A stretch of 34,447 nucleotides of DNA from assembly GCA_903953055.1 (NCBI GenBank), contig CAJBIA010000080.1, positions 1-34,447 on the forward strand, in the 5' to 3' direction. Positions 7,458-17,739 of this stretch are shown here, piece by piece. The position numbers were made by a program, and so were the translations under genes. The stretch comes from an uncultured Methylophilaceae bacterium. GTDB lineage: Bacteria; Pseudomonadota; Gammaproteobacteria; Burkholderiales; Methylophilaceae. The stretch's first letter is position 1. Each line of letters opens with the position of its first letter. The notes under the pieces were generated by a model that did not search any database, was not told the origin of the DNA, and saw only the letters and a program-made list of their open reading frames with translations.

Positions 7458-10400
7458 ATGCAGTTTTCCTTAGCCATTCCGGCACAAGGTAGCACCAAAA
7501 AAATTGAACCAACTTGTGCTGGCTTGGACAGTGCAAAACTCGCACAATTGGCACTTGAACTTAAATCCAAGTCAACCAAAGCACCGCTTACGATTATCAC
7601 GTCGAATGCATTTGATGCTCAACGCCTTCTAGAAGAAATACCTTGGTTTGCGCCTAACTTAATCGTTAATCTATTGCCAGATTGGGAAACTCTCCCATAT
7701 GACCACTTTTCACCTCATCCCGATCTGATTTCTGAGCGCTTATCCACCCTCTACCAAATAAGCCAAAATAATTGTGATGTTGTAATCGTTCCGGCTGGCA
7801 CTGCTCTGATTCAGTTACCTCCAATGGCTTATTTGGCAGCAAATAGCTTTATGTTAAAAAAAGGGCAAAAGCTTGATCTAGAAGCATTAAGGAAACAATG
7901 TGCTGAGGCCGGATACCATCACGTGAGTCAGGTAATGAGTCCTGGTGAGTTTAGCGTACGAGGAGGCTTAGTCGATCTATTCCCAATGGGCAGCAGCCTA
8001 CCATTTCGCCTTGATTTGTTTGATGATGAAATCGAAACTATCCGAACCTTTGATGTTGATACACAGCGAAGCCTATACCCTGTTCCTGAAATTCGGCTGT
8101 TACCCGCACGTGAGTTTCCATTGGATGAAAAAGGCATCGCCCTTTTTAGACAAAATTTTCGTGAAGTGTTTGAGGGTGATCCCTCACGGAGTCGTATTTA
8201 CAAAGATGTCAGTAAGGGTATCGCTAGTGGGGGCATAGAATGGTACCTGCCTTTATTTTTTGAAAAAACGGCTACTTTGCTCGATTACTTACCGGAGCAA
8301 ACAGTACTTTGCCTTCACGGCAACTTAGATCATGCTGCGCAAAACTTTTGGTTTGAAGCGCAATCGCGTTACCGCTTACTAGCGCACGATGTCGAGCGCC
8401 CTATTCTTACACCTGAGACTTTGCTCATTAAGACCGATGACTTCTTCAACCAAACCCACCGTTATCCTAGAATAACCCTCAACACGCACGACGTAATTAC
8501 TGGATTACCAGAGTTAGATATAGAACGCCGTGCAGAACAACCACTGCATAAGCTAGCCACATTCATCAAAGGGTTTAAAGGTCGTATTTTAATTGCAGCT
8601 GAAAGCCTTGGCCGACGTGAAACTATTGCTCAATTATTGAATAACCAAAACATCAATCCTGAGCTTTGTGAGCATTGGAGAGACTTTATTACTGGCCAGG
8701 CAAAGCTCATGCTGGGTGTGACCACCTTACATAGTGGGTTCCGACATGAAAATGTTGCCCTCATTACCGAGGCCGAGCTCTACGCTGCCACAGTGCGTCA
8801 ACAACGACGCCGAGAAAAAGAAAAAACACGCAGCACGGAAGGTATGCTGAAAGATCTTTCTGAGTTAAGAGAGAATGATCCTGTTGTTCATGAACAACAT
8901 GGTGTTGGACGCTACCGTGGTTTAATTAATTTAGATTTTGGTGAAGGCGAAACAGAGTTCTTACTCCTTGAATACGCAGGCGATGACAAGCTTTATGTCC
9001 CAGTATCTCAACTATTTTTGATTTCACGTTATTCTGGTGGTCCGCCAGAGTCTGCCCCACTTCATAGACTTGGCTCAGGCAATTGGGAGAAGGCTAAGAA
9101 AAAAGCGCTTAAACAAATTCGCGATACTGCAGCAGAATTACTTAACCTTTACGCACAGCGAGCGGCACGAAGAGGTCATGCATTTACCCTCAGCCTTCAT
9201 GATTACGAGACGTTTGCGGAAGGCTTTCCATTTGAAGAAACTCCAGACCAGCTTTCTGCAATTGAAGCAGTGATCAATGATATGCAATCAGGCCGTCCGA
9301 TGGACCGGCTGGTATGCGGAGATGTTGGGTTTGGTAAAACTGAGGTTGCACTCCGTGCAGCATTTGTAGCTGTCATGGGAGGACGTCAAGTGGCCGTTTT
9401 AGTCCCAACGACATTACTTGCTGAACAGCATTATCAAAACTTCAGTGACCGCTTTGCAGAATGGCCAATTAAAGTCGCTGAAATTTCACGTTTTCGCACA
9501 GCAAAAGAACAAGCCGAAGCACTAAAAGGGTTAGCGGATGGCAACATTGATATCATCATTGGAACCCACCGTTTAATTTCTAAAGATGTGAAATTTAAAA
9601 ATTTAGGATTAGTCATCTTAGATGAAGAGCATCGCTTTGGCGTACGCCAAAAAGAGCAGCTCAAAGCCCTCAGAGCAGAGGTTGATGTACTCACACTCAC
9701 TGCCACTCCAATTCCTCGCACTTTAAGCATGGCGATGGAAGGTTTGCGCGAATTTAGCGTCATCGCAACCCCACCGCAAAAGCGTTTAGCAATTAAAACC
9801 TTTGCTACTGATTATTCTGAAGGCATTATTCGTGAAGCAGCGATGCGTGAGTTCAAACGAGGCGGGCAAGTCTACTTCCTTCATAACGAAGTGGATACGA
9901 TTCATTCAATGAGAGAAAAGCTTGAAAGAATCTTACCAGAGGCACGCATTAGTATTGCCCATGGGCAATTGCGAGAGCGTGAGCTAGAGCAAGTAATGCG
10001 TGACTTTTATCATCAGCGAACAAACTTACTTCTCTGCACAACAATCATTGAAACGGGCATTGATGTTCCTACCGCCAATACCATCATCATGAATCGTGCT
10101 GATATGTTCGGTTTAGCTCAACTTCACCAACTTCGAGGCCGTGTGGGACGTTCACACCATCAAGCATACGCATATCTATTAACCGACCCTAATCGCACGA
10201 TTACCCCCCAAGCGCAAAAACGATTAGACGCGATTCAACTCCTTGAAGATCTGGGTGCCGGCTTTCATCTAGCGATGCATGATTTAGAAATTCGAGGGGC
10301 GGGCGAATTACTGGGCGATTCCCAAAGTGGTGAGATGCAAGAAATTGGATTCCACTTATATTCTGAAATGCTGTCGCACGCAGTGAAACGTTTGAAAGAA

Positions 10401-10865
10401 GGAAAAGAACCAGACCTTTCATCACCATTAGGCGTCACTACTGAAATTAACTTACATACCCCTGCGCTATTAACCAATGATTATTGCCCTGACGTACACG
10501 AACGTTTAGTTCTTTATAAACGGCTTGCCAATTGCACAAACGATGATGAGTTGGACACTATGCAAGAAGAACTCATAGATCGTTTTGGTTTACTACCAGA
10601 ACAAGGCGAAGCCTTAATGGCATGCCATCGCTTAAGAGTGGCGGCTAAACCACTTGGGATTATTAAAATTGACGCCAGTGACAGCGCAATTCAATTGCAA
10701 TTTAGTCAACAAACGGAATTAGATCCAAGTAAATTAATTGCACTATTACAACGCGATCGACGTTGTCGCATGAATGGTCCTGACAAACTTCGCATTACCG
10801 TAGCTTATGATGAGATCATTCACAGGGCTGACTTTACAAAAAACATCATGAGAGAGTTTCAATAA
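7458..10865 (+). CDS. mfd: Transcription-repair coupling factor Mfd
   Basis: A 1135-residue DNA translocase that removes RNA polymerase stalled at DNA damage and recruits UvrA. The N-terminal part is the UvrB-like region. The RNA-polymerase-interacting (CarD-like) domain starts near residue 469 (ELRENDPVVHEQHGVGRY). The RecG-like motor follows, with Walker A at 621-628 (GDVGFGKT), a DEEH box at 722-725, and the helicase C-terminal half with QLRGRVGRS. The C-terminal TRCF domain closes the protein. Full length for the family. No Shine-Dalgarno precedes the ATG; a TATAAT at 7419-7424 would give a leader of roughly 30 nt. The stop codon abuts the next start (TAAATG), suggesting translational coupling with the DedA-family gene. 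Confidence 0.97.
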   Translation: MQFSLAIPAQGSTKKIEPTCAGLDSAKLAQLALELKSKSTKAPLTIITSNAFDAQRLLEEIPWFAPNLIVNLLPDWETLPYDHFSPHPDLISERLSTLYQISQNNCDVVIVPAGTALIQLPPMAYLAANSFMLKKGQKLDLEALRKQCAEAGYHHVSQVMSPGEFSVRGGLVDLFPMGSSLPFRLDLFDDEIETIRTFDVDTQRSLYPVPEIRLLPAREFPLDEKGIALFRQNFREVFEGDPSRSRIYKDVSKGIASGGIEWYLPLFFEKTATLLDYLPEQTVLCLHGNLDHAAQNFWFEAQSRYRLLAHDVERPILTPETLLIKTDDFFNQTHRYPRITLNTHDVITGLPELDIERRAEQPLHKLATFIKGFKGRILIAAESLGRRETIAQLLNNQNINPELCEHWRDFITGQAKLMLGVTTLHSGFRHENVALITEAELYAATVRQQRRREKEKTRSTEGMLKDLSELRENDPVVHEQHGVGRYRGLINLDFGEGETEFLLLEYAGDDKLYVPVSQLFLISRYSGGPPESAPLHRLGSGNWEKAKKKALKQIRDTAAELLNLYAQRAARRGHAFTLSLHDYETFAEGFPFEETPDQLSAIEAVINDMQSGRPMDRLVCGDVGFGKTEVALRAAFVAVMGGRQVAVLVPTTLLAEQHYQNFSDRFAEWPIKVAEISRFRTAKEQAEALKGLADGNIDIIIGTHRLISKDVKFKNLGLVILDEEHRFGVRQKEQLKALRAEVDVLTLTATPIPRTLSMAMEGLREFSVIATPPQKRLAIKTFATDYSEGIIREAAMREFKRGGQVYFLHNEVDTIHSMREKLERILPEARISIAHGQLRERELEQVMRDFYHQRTNLLLCTTIIETGIDVPTANTIIMNRADMFGLAQLHQLRGRVGRSHHQAYAYLLTDPNRTITPQAQKRLDAIQLLEDLGAGFHLAMHDLEIRGAGELLGDSQSGEMQEIGFHLYSEMLSHAVKRLKEGKEPDLSSPLGVTTEINLHTPALLTNDYCPDVHERLVLYKRLANCTNDDELDTMQEELIDRFGLLPEQGEALMACHRLRVAAKPLGIIKIDASDSAIQLQFSQQTELDPSKLIALLQRDRRCRMNGPDKLRITVAYDEIIHRADFTKNIMREFQ

Positions 10866-11474
10866 ATGATAGAAAAAATTGTTGCATTACTGGCCGCTTG
10901 GATCATGGGTATCATTTCCAATATGGGCTATAGCGGCATTATTTTATTAATGGCCATTGAGTCAGCATGCATCCCTCTACCATCAGAGATCATCATGCCA
11001 TTTGCAGGCTTCTTAGTATTCAAAGGTGATATGTTGCTTTGGCTGGTCGCACTGGCGGGCGCAATAGGATGCGTTCTTGGTTCTATCCCTGCCTATTACC
11101 TAGGCATGCTCGGTGGCAGACCTTTAGTTGAGAAATATGGAAAATGGGTTTTAATTTCAGCGAAAGACTTAAACTGGGCCGACCAAGCTTTTGCTAAGCA
11201 TGGGGATATCATTGTTTTCATTGGAAGACTATTACCTGCGGTAAGAACCTTTATTGCATTCCCAGCAGGGGTTGCACGTATGCCGATGGGGAAATTTATT
11301 AGCTTCACTTTTGTAGGCTCATTTATCTGGTGCTATTTACTCGCTTTTGCAGGCTTTATGATGGGAGAGCACTGGGAGAGCCTTAAGGTCTATTTCCACC
11401 AATTTCATTACATCATTGCCGGGGCTGGTTTGATCTTCGTTATTTGGTACATCAGAAGACATTTTAAGGACTAG
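10866..11474 (+). CDS. DedA family (SNARE-associated/VTT) membrane protein
   Basis: A 202-residue polytopic inner-membrane protein of the DedA superfamily. It has several membrane helices and the family motif region around residues 32-47 (IESACIPLPSEIIMPFAG), with acidic E32 and E41. A later segment, FIGRLLPAVRTFIAFPAG, has R121 and R127 spaced like the essential arginine pair of characterised DedA proteins. Members act in lipid-carrier recycling (undecaprenyl phosphate or phosphatidylethanolamine flipping) and proton-linked homeostasis; which applies here is not visible. The start follows the mfd stop with no gap. The 3' end overlaps the convergent helicase gene by 4 nt through a shared CTAG. 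Confidence 0.9.
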   Translation: MIEKIVALLAAWIMGIISNMGYSGIILLMAIESACIPLPSEIIMPFAGFLVFKGDMLLWLVALAGAIGCVLGSIPAYYLGMLGGRPLVEKYGKWVLISAKDLNWADQAFAKHGDIIVFIGRLLPAVRTFIAFPAGVARMPMGKFISFTFVGSFIWCYLLAFAGFMMGEHWESLKVYFHQFHYIIAGAGLIFVIWYIRRHFKD

Positions 11475-14400
11475 ATCTCGATTAATTTGCCCACACTCAA
11501 AAAGTAAATAGCAAGCTTGATTGGCAAGATTTCATCAGAAAATAAAATTCTATATTGTTCAAGCTGTTGACGATATTGTTCAGCAGCTTGTCGAAGCCCG
11601 GCCTCGTCAATATCGATTAGAAGCGCCGTGCTTTTGTAATCGATAATCCAGCGGACACCTTGCTCAATAAAAGTGCGATCGATAATTCTTTTTTGAACCT
11701 GAAAAACATCACCGCTAAAGCCCCCGCATTCAATTGCTAACTCATTATACGCCGCTTCGTGTGGCTGCAACACCCATTGCCCATCAGGACTTTTTAGTGT
11801 TTTTATTAATAGATCAAGTACTGTTCTAGCGCCATCATGAGCCAAATGGGTCGCATACCCTTTCGCTAAAAACCATCTCTGCATGGCAACTCTTAGCTTA
11901 TCAATATGAGCCACTGACCAAGCTTCAAGACCTTGATTGCTAATCAGTTCTAAATAACGATGCGCTAAAATGCCAACATCTGCATCCAAATGCAAACCGC
12001 GATCATCCTCAATCACTTCAACGAGCCCTAAGTCATCAATTTTTTGGTCTATTCTCAGCATCTCTGGCAACATCGGCGTATTTAAACGGATCAGTTGCGG
12101 AATAAAATCTGCTAATTTAATCGTCGAACTACCCTCTAGCATACTTGTGGAATCGACTTTCTTTTCCGCCAGTTTTTCTAAATCAAACTCTTGGGCAACT
12201 ACCGGCCATAGCATCTCTAAAAACGTGTTCTTCTTTGGGGTTAGATTTCCTTGTTTATTAGGACTTATCGTCGCTAATAAATGTAAACAGCGTTTAGTAC
12301 GTGTGGCCGCGACATAGAGCACTCGAGCATCTTCATAAGCAGCCCGCTCTATTTCTAATGTCTTTAAATAGTCATAAATGCTCGTTTGATCAGCTTTAGC
12401 TTTACCCTTGGGCATGAGTGGAGCGACAATTAGATCAACATCTGCCACATCCATGCCTGGAGACTCTGTTGGCACCTCTTCCCACATTAGCAGAGGAAGA
12501 TCAGTGCGCCCTGATGTTTTATCTAAACTAGGCAAAATCACAGTATCAAACTCAAGCCCCTTGGACTTGTGAATTGTCATGAATTGCAATTTATCAGGCG
12601 CTTTGGCATCTGGTGCCGCATAGAGCTTTTCCACCTCAAATGCCAACTGTTCTGTTGAAAATTGACCGGTAATTTCTATTTTTTCAATTAAATCAAAAAA
12701 AGCTTGAACATCCCGTACATCACCAGCTTCCCATAAACAAGAAGGACCCCCTAACATGAGCCATACACCGTGTACCCAACGACTAATACGCATTCGACCT
12801 CGGTGCTGCAGAGCCTCCTCCATAATGCCTCTAGCATGCAATAATCGCTGATAGCCATCTTGGCTTAAGCGATCAAGGCGCGCATCATCCTTCATCAAGT
12901 CCAAAACCGTCCGGTATTGATCTTTCCCTACTAAGTGATGCAAGTCTTCCAAGGTTAGTCCACACCATGGCGCACGCAAAACTGCCAGCCAATTAACCCG
13001 GTCAGCGCGTTGGTGAAGCGCTTTGGTAAGCGAGAGAAGGTCTTGAATAACTTGACGCTTTGCTAACGCTTCTATCTCTACCGCTTGAAAACTGATCTCG
13101 GGATGATTGCGCCGAATTTCTGCTACTAATGCATGCAAATGGCTTCTTGCCCGCACCAATACAGCAATCTTCCTTTGGGGATCTTCTGACCATGTATCTT
13201 TGATAATTTGAATAATCTTGTTGGATTGATTTTCATGAACGTCGGCATCTTCAAACTCGCCCTCTTCCATTTGTTCATCAATGTCGTGTTTAACTGCCTG
13301 ATCAATCATGGCATGAATGATCACTCCTGAATCTGAAAGGTCTCGATCTTTGGCTACAAAAGATCGATACTTAATCGCGCCACGTGAAACGCTATCCTCC
13401 TGTGGAAAAACCTTTGCAAATGTATTGTTAATCCAGTCAATGATTGGCGCATGCGAACGATTATTACGCCATAACTTAAGCGGTTTAAGTGAAAGCCCCC
13501 CGATCCCTTTCTGAAGCACACGAAGGAACAAACCCACATTCGCCTTACGAAACCGATATATAGACTGCATAGGGTCGCCGACCAAGAATAAAGTGCGACC
13601 ATCCCCCTCTACCCAACCGTCAGTGAGGCGCTCAATCAACTTAATTTGTGATGGGCTAGTATCTTGAAATTCATCAACCAAGAGGTGCTTGATACGATAA
13701 TCCAGCTTAAGGATGAGATCGGTTGGAACTTCCTCTGCCTCACCTAATGCAAACAAGGCGTTTTGTGAAACTTGAACAAAATCCACTTCTTTGTGTTGCT
13801 GAAAAACTTCCCACAATTGTATTGAAGCTAATTGAAGCAACGCAGCAAATATAGAAATGATTCGCCAGCTTTCCTCATGATATTGGGGATTGGGTAAAAC
13901 TCGCAGTTTGGCCACTGCTGCTTCTGCACCAGGTATCTGATTGAGCATTTCAATGGACGCAGCCAATTGCTCCTTATAAATCCTTCCTTCCGGGGTTGCT
14001 GGAAAGCCATGATTCACATTCACTGTTTTTCTGAAGGTATTTCCGGCGGTGAGCAACAAATCAGCAACGGATCGCCACATGAAAAGGGCTTGCGGATCAT
14101 TTGGGATCTTGCTATCCCAATCTCGTAACAAAGCAATTGGCTCTTCACAAGCAAGATTTGAAGCTGCATAGCGAGCAATGGGCATTAAGCGCTCTTGAAT
14201 ATGACTATTGAGAACAAGCGATGCTGCTTGAATGTCTTGTTTAATTAAATTTGATAAAGCCGCTTCAGCTAATGAAGCATCATATTGATTCACTACATGG
14301 TCTTGCCATTGATCCCGCTTAGCCAACATCTCAGCGAGCAAAGCATTTAACTTGTAATGATTATTATCAAAATAACGAAGTGCATCCTGTATGACTACCC

Positions 14401-14908
14401 CAACCACCGGATCATCTAAGCTAGCAAGGGTTCGAGAAGCCGCTTCTTGGTAATAAGTGCTTGCATCATCTCGCACCGCTGGTTGTGAACCAAATCGAGT
14501 AAGTAAAGGCATTTGACGCGCTAAATTTCCGCTTAGTGAATCAATCGTATAAATCCGCAAACGAGAGGGTGTGTCGAGGATCTGCCAACCAAAACGCTCA
14601 GAACGATCAAGTGCTTTCTTTCCTAACTCAAAGGTCTTTATTTTGTGAGGTTCTTGTTGGATTTCTCCAGAAGCTGCCATCATTAAGCTATCCATAATGC
14701 GTTTCTTCATTTCAGAAGCCGCTTTATTGGTAAAAGTAATGGCAATAATTTCTTCAGGCGATTCTACGGTGTCTAACAACCTCAGGTAACGTTGTGTTAA
14801 AAGCTCCGTCTTACCAGCACCAGCAGGGGCCTCAACAATGAAGGACGCTAAATTAAGAGCAGTCTCCCGATTTGCAGCATCTTCAGCTAATAAGCGTTGG
14901 TCACTCAT
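11471..14908 (-). CDS. AddA/RecB-like UvrD-type helicase-nuclease
   Basis: A 1145-residue superfamily 1A helicase with a C-terminal RecB-type nuclease. Walker A is at residues 26-35 (EAPAGAGKTE). The Walker B/motif II is LLVDEFQDTSPSQ with D412-E413. Motif VI is seen as YVAATRTKRCLHLLA. The PD-(D/E)XK nuclease signature near the C-terminus is IIDYKS with D1090 and K1092. It is predicted to process double-strand ends for RecA loading, as AddA/RecB do. Its ATG overlaps the TGA of the upstream AddB-like gene (ATGA), so the two subunits are likely translated in a coupled way. The 3' end interlocks with that of the DedA gene, leaving no space for a terminator. Confidence 0.92.
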   Translation of the reverse strand: MSDQRLLAEDAANRETALNLASFIVEAPAGAGKTELLTQRYLRLLDTVESPEEIIAITFTNKAASEMKKRIMDSLMMAASGEIQQEPHKIKTFELGKKALDRSERFGWQILDTPSRLRIYTIDSLSGNLARQMPLLTRFGSQPAVRDDASTYYQEAASRTLASLDDPVVGVVIQDALRYFDNNHYKLNALLAEMLAKRDQWQDHVVNQYDASLAEAALSNLIKQDIQAASLVLNSHIQERLMPIARYAASNLACEEPIALLRDWDSKIPNDPQALFMWRSVADLLLTAGNTFRKTVNVNHGFPATPEGRIYKEQLAASIEMLNQIPGAEAAVAKLRVLPNPQYHEESWRIISIFAALLQLASIQLWEVFQQHKEVDFVQVSQNALFALGEAEEVPTDLILKLDYRIKHLLVDEFQDTSPSQIKLIERLTDGWVEGDGRTLFLVGDPMQSIYRFRKANVGLFLRVLQKGIGGLSLKPLKLWRNNRSHAPIIDWINNTFAKVFPQEDSVSRGAIKYRSFVAKDRDLSDSGVIIHAMIDQAVKHDIDEQMEEGEFEDADVHENQSNKIIQIIKDTWSEDPQRKIAVLVRARSHLHALVAEIRRNHPEISFQAVEIEALAKRQVIQDLLSLTKALHQRADRVNWLAVLRAPWCGLTLEDLHHLVGKDQYRTVLDLMKDDARLDRLSQDGYQRLLHARGIMEEALQHRGRMRISRWVHGVWLMLGGPSCLWEAGDVRDVQAFFDLIEKIEITGQFSTEQLAFEVEKLYAAPDAKAPDKLQFMTIHKSKGLEFDTVILPSLDKTSGRTDLPLLMWEEVPTESPGMDVADVDLIVAPLMPKGKAKADQTSIYDYLKTLEIERAAYEDARVLYVAATRTKRCLHLLATISPNKQGNLTPKKNTFLEMLWPVVAQEFDLEKLAEKKVDSTSMLEGSSTIKLADFIPQLIRLNTPMLPEMLRIDQKIDDLGLVEVIEDDRGLHLDADVGILAHRYLELISNQGLEAWSVAHIDKLRVAMQRWFLAKGYATHLAHDGARTVLDLLIKTLKSPDGQWVLQPHEAAYNELAIECGGFSGDVFQVQKRIIDRTFIEQGVRWIIDYKSTALLIDIDEAGLRQAAEQYRQQLEQYRILFSDEILPIKLAIYFLSVGKLIEI

Positions 14909-17676
14909 GCTTCACCTTCGCCATCTGATACCAAAGGGTGAAGGGATCGATACTCAAACTGTAACTGCCGCTCGGCTAAGCGCAGCAAAGGCAATACCTC
15001 GCAATAAGCTAATTGTTTTTCGTGCTCAAACCTGACGGCTGCTTCTCCTATGTGAATGGATTGCGCTGTGGCAATCAGACTAGACCGCCAATGTGCAATG
15101 ATTGACGGCCAATCGGGAAATCTCGACACATCGAACAGATGCCGCCCCTTAGTTTCATCAAACACTGTCGCGCCTTGAACTACCTCTTGATTGGCCACAA
15201 CCCCAGAAAATTCTGGCTTATCAGTGACTACTTTTGCAAAACAAACTGCCGCAATTTCCTCGTCCCCCATTAAAAATGCCGCATAAATCGGTAATTGAGG
15301 CTCGGTAATATTGGGCTCTGCCCAGTTCTTAAAATTAATATTACTTCCGGTTTTATAATCCATGACCAATAAGCGGTCGTCCTCAAGACGGTCGATACGA
15401 TCTACCGCTAATGTAATGAGAATATTCTCAATTGGAATTGTCTGCTTGCGTTCGACCGCCTGGACCTTAAAGCCCATTGGGCGTCGCTTTTCAACGTCCA
15501 ATAACCAAGCTTTCACAAGTTTTATCAAGCGTTCTTTTTCGAGATGAAGGAAAAGATCTGAAAAAGCTTGGTCATGTATTTGATTAAACAAAGTGAGCAC
15601 ATCCTGAGCTATTTTTTCAAGTACAAAAGAAATATCCGCATCGCTTAAATTGGCCAAGTAATTAGAATCACGCCCCTCCCAAAAAGCTTCTAGAACCTCG
15701 TGCACTAGGTTCCCTCTCTCCATTGCATCCAAGCCATCCATCGGCGCTTTTAAGGCCTTTGCATGTAAGCGATATTGGTAAAAAGCCCACGCTGGACAAA
15801 TTGCCTGGGCTTTAATGAGGCCAGTCCCACCTGATACATGCCCCCCCTCCTCAACTATTGGGGCTTGATGGTCATCTAACCATTGCCATGGTTTATCTAT
15901 AACATCAGAAGGAGCGCCTTGAACAAGCTCTTCAGCTAATGTTTTAGCAAGTGGCCATTGGGTTGTCGATAAAGGAATCTCATGCATTAATGGACTTGGG
16001 CGTAATTCACGATCGCCCTCTTGATAAGCACTTGAGAAAATAATATGACGCGCACTCTTAATTAACCGTGCATGAATAGCATTAGCAAAAGCATCTTGCT
16101 CTTCACTACTTGAATTGGGGGTTTGAGCTAGACGCTGAAGATTTGCGGGTATAAGCGCATTAGGGCGAGCCACAGGCGGCCATACATGATCATTCATTCC
16201 CATCACCCACATGGCATCTAAAGGGGCCGCAACCGACTCCAGTAAGCCCAGAATTTGTAACCGTGGTATCTGTTTAGATTCGATCTGGGATAGTTTAGCC
16301 TTAGAAAGCTTCGTTAATTGCAGCATCGCCTGCGAAACTGATAGGTTAGCTAGTAGCGCATCTAAACCGCCAAGCTCTCCAATCACGCGCTCAAATAATT
16401 TCACGGCTTGAGATTCAACAGTAGATAAACTTCTTTTTCCTGGCCACTGCGCATGCTTCAGTGCAGCAGTAAAAATTAAAGCCCAAGTTGAGGGTGGCTG
16501 CTTCACATTTTGCGCTTGTGCATAGTCAAACAAAGCATCTAAAGCCTTCATCGTGATTGGTATAGCAATTCCTTCATCATCCGCCGTCACTTTATGGATG
16601 TAATGCCTTAAACGATTCACTTTAAAACTCATGGGTAAGTCACGACGCATGCGTGCATCAAACAATGCTTTTGAGTTCGCTTCGGTCAAGTCATCTGACC
16701 AATAAGGACTATGTAAAAGGTTGGCCACCTGCTGCTGTGAGAGATTGCCATGTTGCCAAGCCAGTTGAAGTAAATTTAAGGCAGTTGCAATGACCGGCTG
16801 CGTATTAAGAGGCACGCCCAATGAAAAATCGAAGCACCGGGCACTTTCAATGAAAGCAGGCCTTGCCGTTTCAGGATGTAAGACATCATCTAGCAATCCG
16901 GACAATTTGGCTCTTAACGCAGCAAGCTCAGGCACTACAATCGCAATGTGCGCAGACTTGTTTTCTTGTAATTGTGTTTTAGCCCATAAGACAGCCGCAC
17001 GGCACTCTGCCTCCCGATCACTCAAAACAACATGTTCAGATGACTGAGGCTCATCAAACGTCAGTAATTTATTTGTCACGCAGACGCCACGTGCTATTAA
17101 TGCTTCTTGGAGTTTTTTTAATTGTGGATGAGTACGATCGAATCCTGCAAATTCGATATGACCAGATAATTTTCCAGCCCCTTGTTTAAGGACTTCGATC
17201 CGCCAATTTGAATAGCGAACCGCCTCCAAATGTCCGGTTTTTTTACATAGGACCTGAAAGCGCTGACGCCAAACTAAAAAGGCTTTTGTTTCTGCCGTTG
17301 CTTCGTCACTGTTTAAATGAAGATTCCATTCAGTCACTAGACGATTGGCTTCCATCGCAGCAACTGCTAGGCTTGAGATATCGAAGAATTCTTTAGCATC
17401 ATTCGCTTTTAGACTGTCTTTAATTGCCCGTTCCCAGAGCAAACTTTCCTGCACCGTGTTAAGCTCACCCGCTGGCATATGGGCGACTTCTATTTCTCCT
17501 GACATGACTGCATCATCGATCAATTGATTGAGCCAAACGACCAAGGGTAGCGCGTTAAGCGGTTGCCACTGCGAACGTCCCTGCTGAACTTGCTCACGCT
17601 GATATAAACGCCGCAAGTTGGCTGCTAAACGAGGCGTTGCGCATAAAATCAGGCTAGAATTTAAACTGTGAGTCAT
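14905..17676 (-). CDS. AddB-like PD-(D/E)XK nuclease (betaproteobacterial 'probable DNA repair protein' type)
   Basis: A 923-residue partner of the AddA-like helicase-nuclease. The N-terminus (LCATPRLAANLRRLYQ) sits where AddB/RecC-like proteins carry a helicase fold, but has no GxGKT Walker A, so it is probably not an ATPase. The C-terminal nuclease shows RGNLVHEVLEAFW (the RecB-family histidine helix) and the catalytic MDYKTG with D773 and K775, then QLPIYAAFL (the Q-x-x-x-Y motif). A single cysteine in ICPAWAFYQYRL lies where Fe-S AddB proteins have one ligand; I do not see a full four-cysteine set. It is the first gene of the leftward pair and lies 63 bp from the divergent greB, so both probably use promoters in that short gap. 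Confidence 0.88.
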   Translation of the reverse strand: MTHSLNSSLILCATPRLAANLRRLYQREQVQQGRSQWQPLNALPLVVWLNQLIDDAVMSGEIEVAHMPAGELNTVQESLLWERAIKDSLKANDAKEFFDISSLAVAAMEANRLVTEWNLHLNSDEATAETKAFLVWRQRFQVLCKKTGHLEAVRYSNWRIEVLKQGAGKLSGHIEFAGFDRTHPQLKKLQEALIARGVCVTNKLLTFDEPQSSEHVVLSDREAECRAAVLWAKTQLQENKSAHIAIVVPELAALRAKLSGLLDDVLHPETARPAFIESARCFDFSLGVPLNTQPVIATALNLLQLAWQHGNLSQQQVANLLHSPYWSDDLTEANSKALFDARMRRDLPMSFKVNRLRHYIHKVTADDEGIAIPITMKALDALFDYAQAQNVKQPPSTWALIFTAALKHAQWPGKRSLSTVESQAVKLFERVIGELGGLDALLANLSVSQAMLQLTKLSKAKLSQIESKQIPRLQILGLLESVAAPLDAMWVMGMNDHVWPPVARPNALIPANLQRLAQTPNSSSEEQDAFANAIHARLIKSARHIIFSSAYQEGDRELRPSPLMHEIPLSTTQWPLAKTLAEELVQGAPSDVIDKPWQWLDDHQAPIVEEGGHVSGGTGLIKAQAICPAWAFYQYRLHAKALKAPMDGLDAMERGNLVHEVLEAFWEGRDSNYLANLSDADISFVLEKIAQDVLTLFNQIHDQAFSDLFLHLEKERLIKLVKAWLLDVEKRRPMGFKVQAVERKQTIPIENILITLAVDRIDRLEDDRLLVMDYKTGSNINFKNWAEPNITEPQLPIYAAFLMGDEEIAAVCFAKVVTDKPEFSGVVANQEVVQGATVFDETKGRHLFDVSRFPDWPSIIAHWRSSLIATAQSIHIGEAAVRFEHEKQLAYCEVLPLLRLAERQLQFEYRSLHPLVSDGEGEA

Positions 17677-17739
17677 GTGGTGATTTTAACTTGGCTCATC
17701 ACTAAAAACACTTAAAACAAAGAATAAAAATCGGACGGT

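Noticed and set aside
11970-12317. A 115-codon rightward open frame inside the AddA-like gene
   Set aside because: It is a shadow of the helicase gene, Ser/Lys-rich and without ribosome site or motif.
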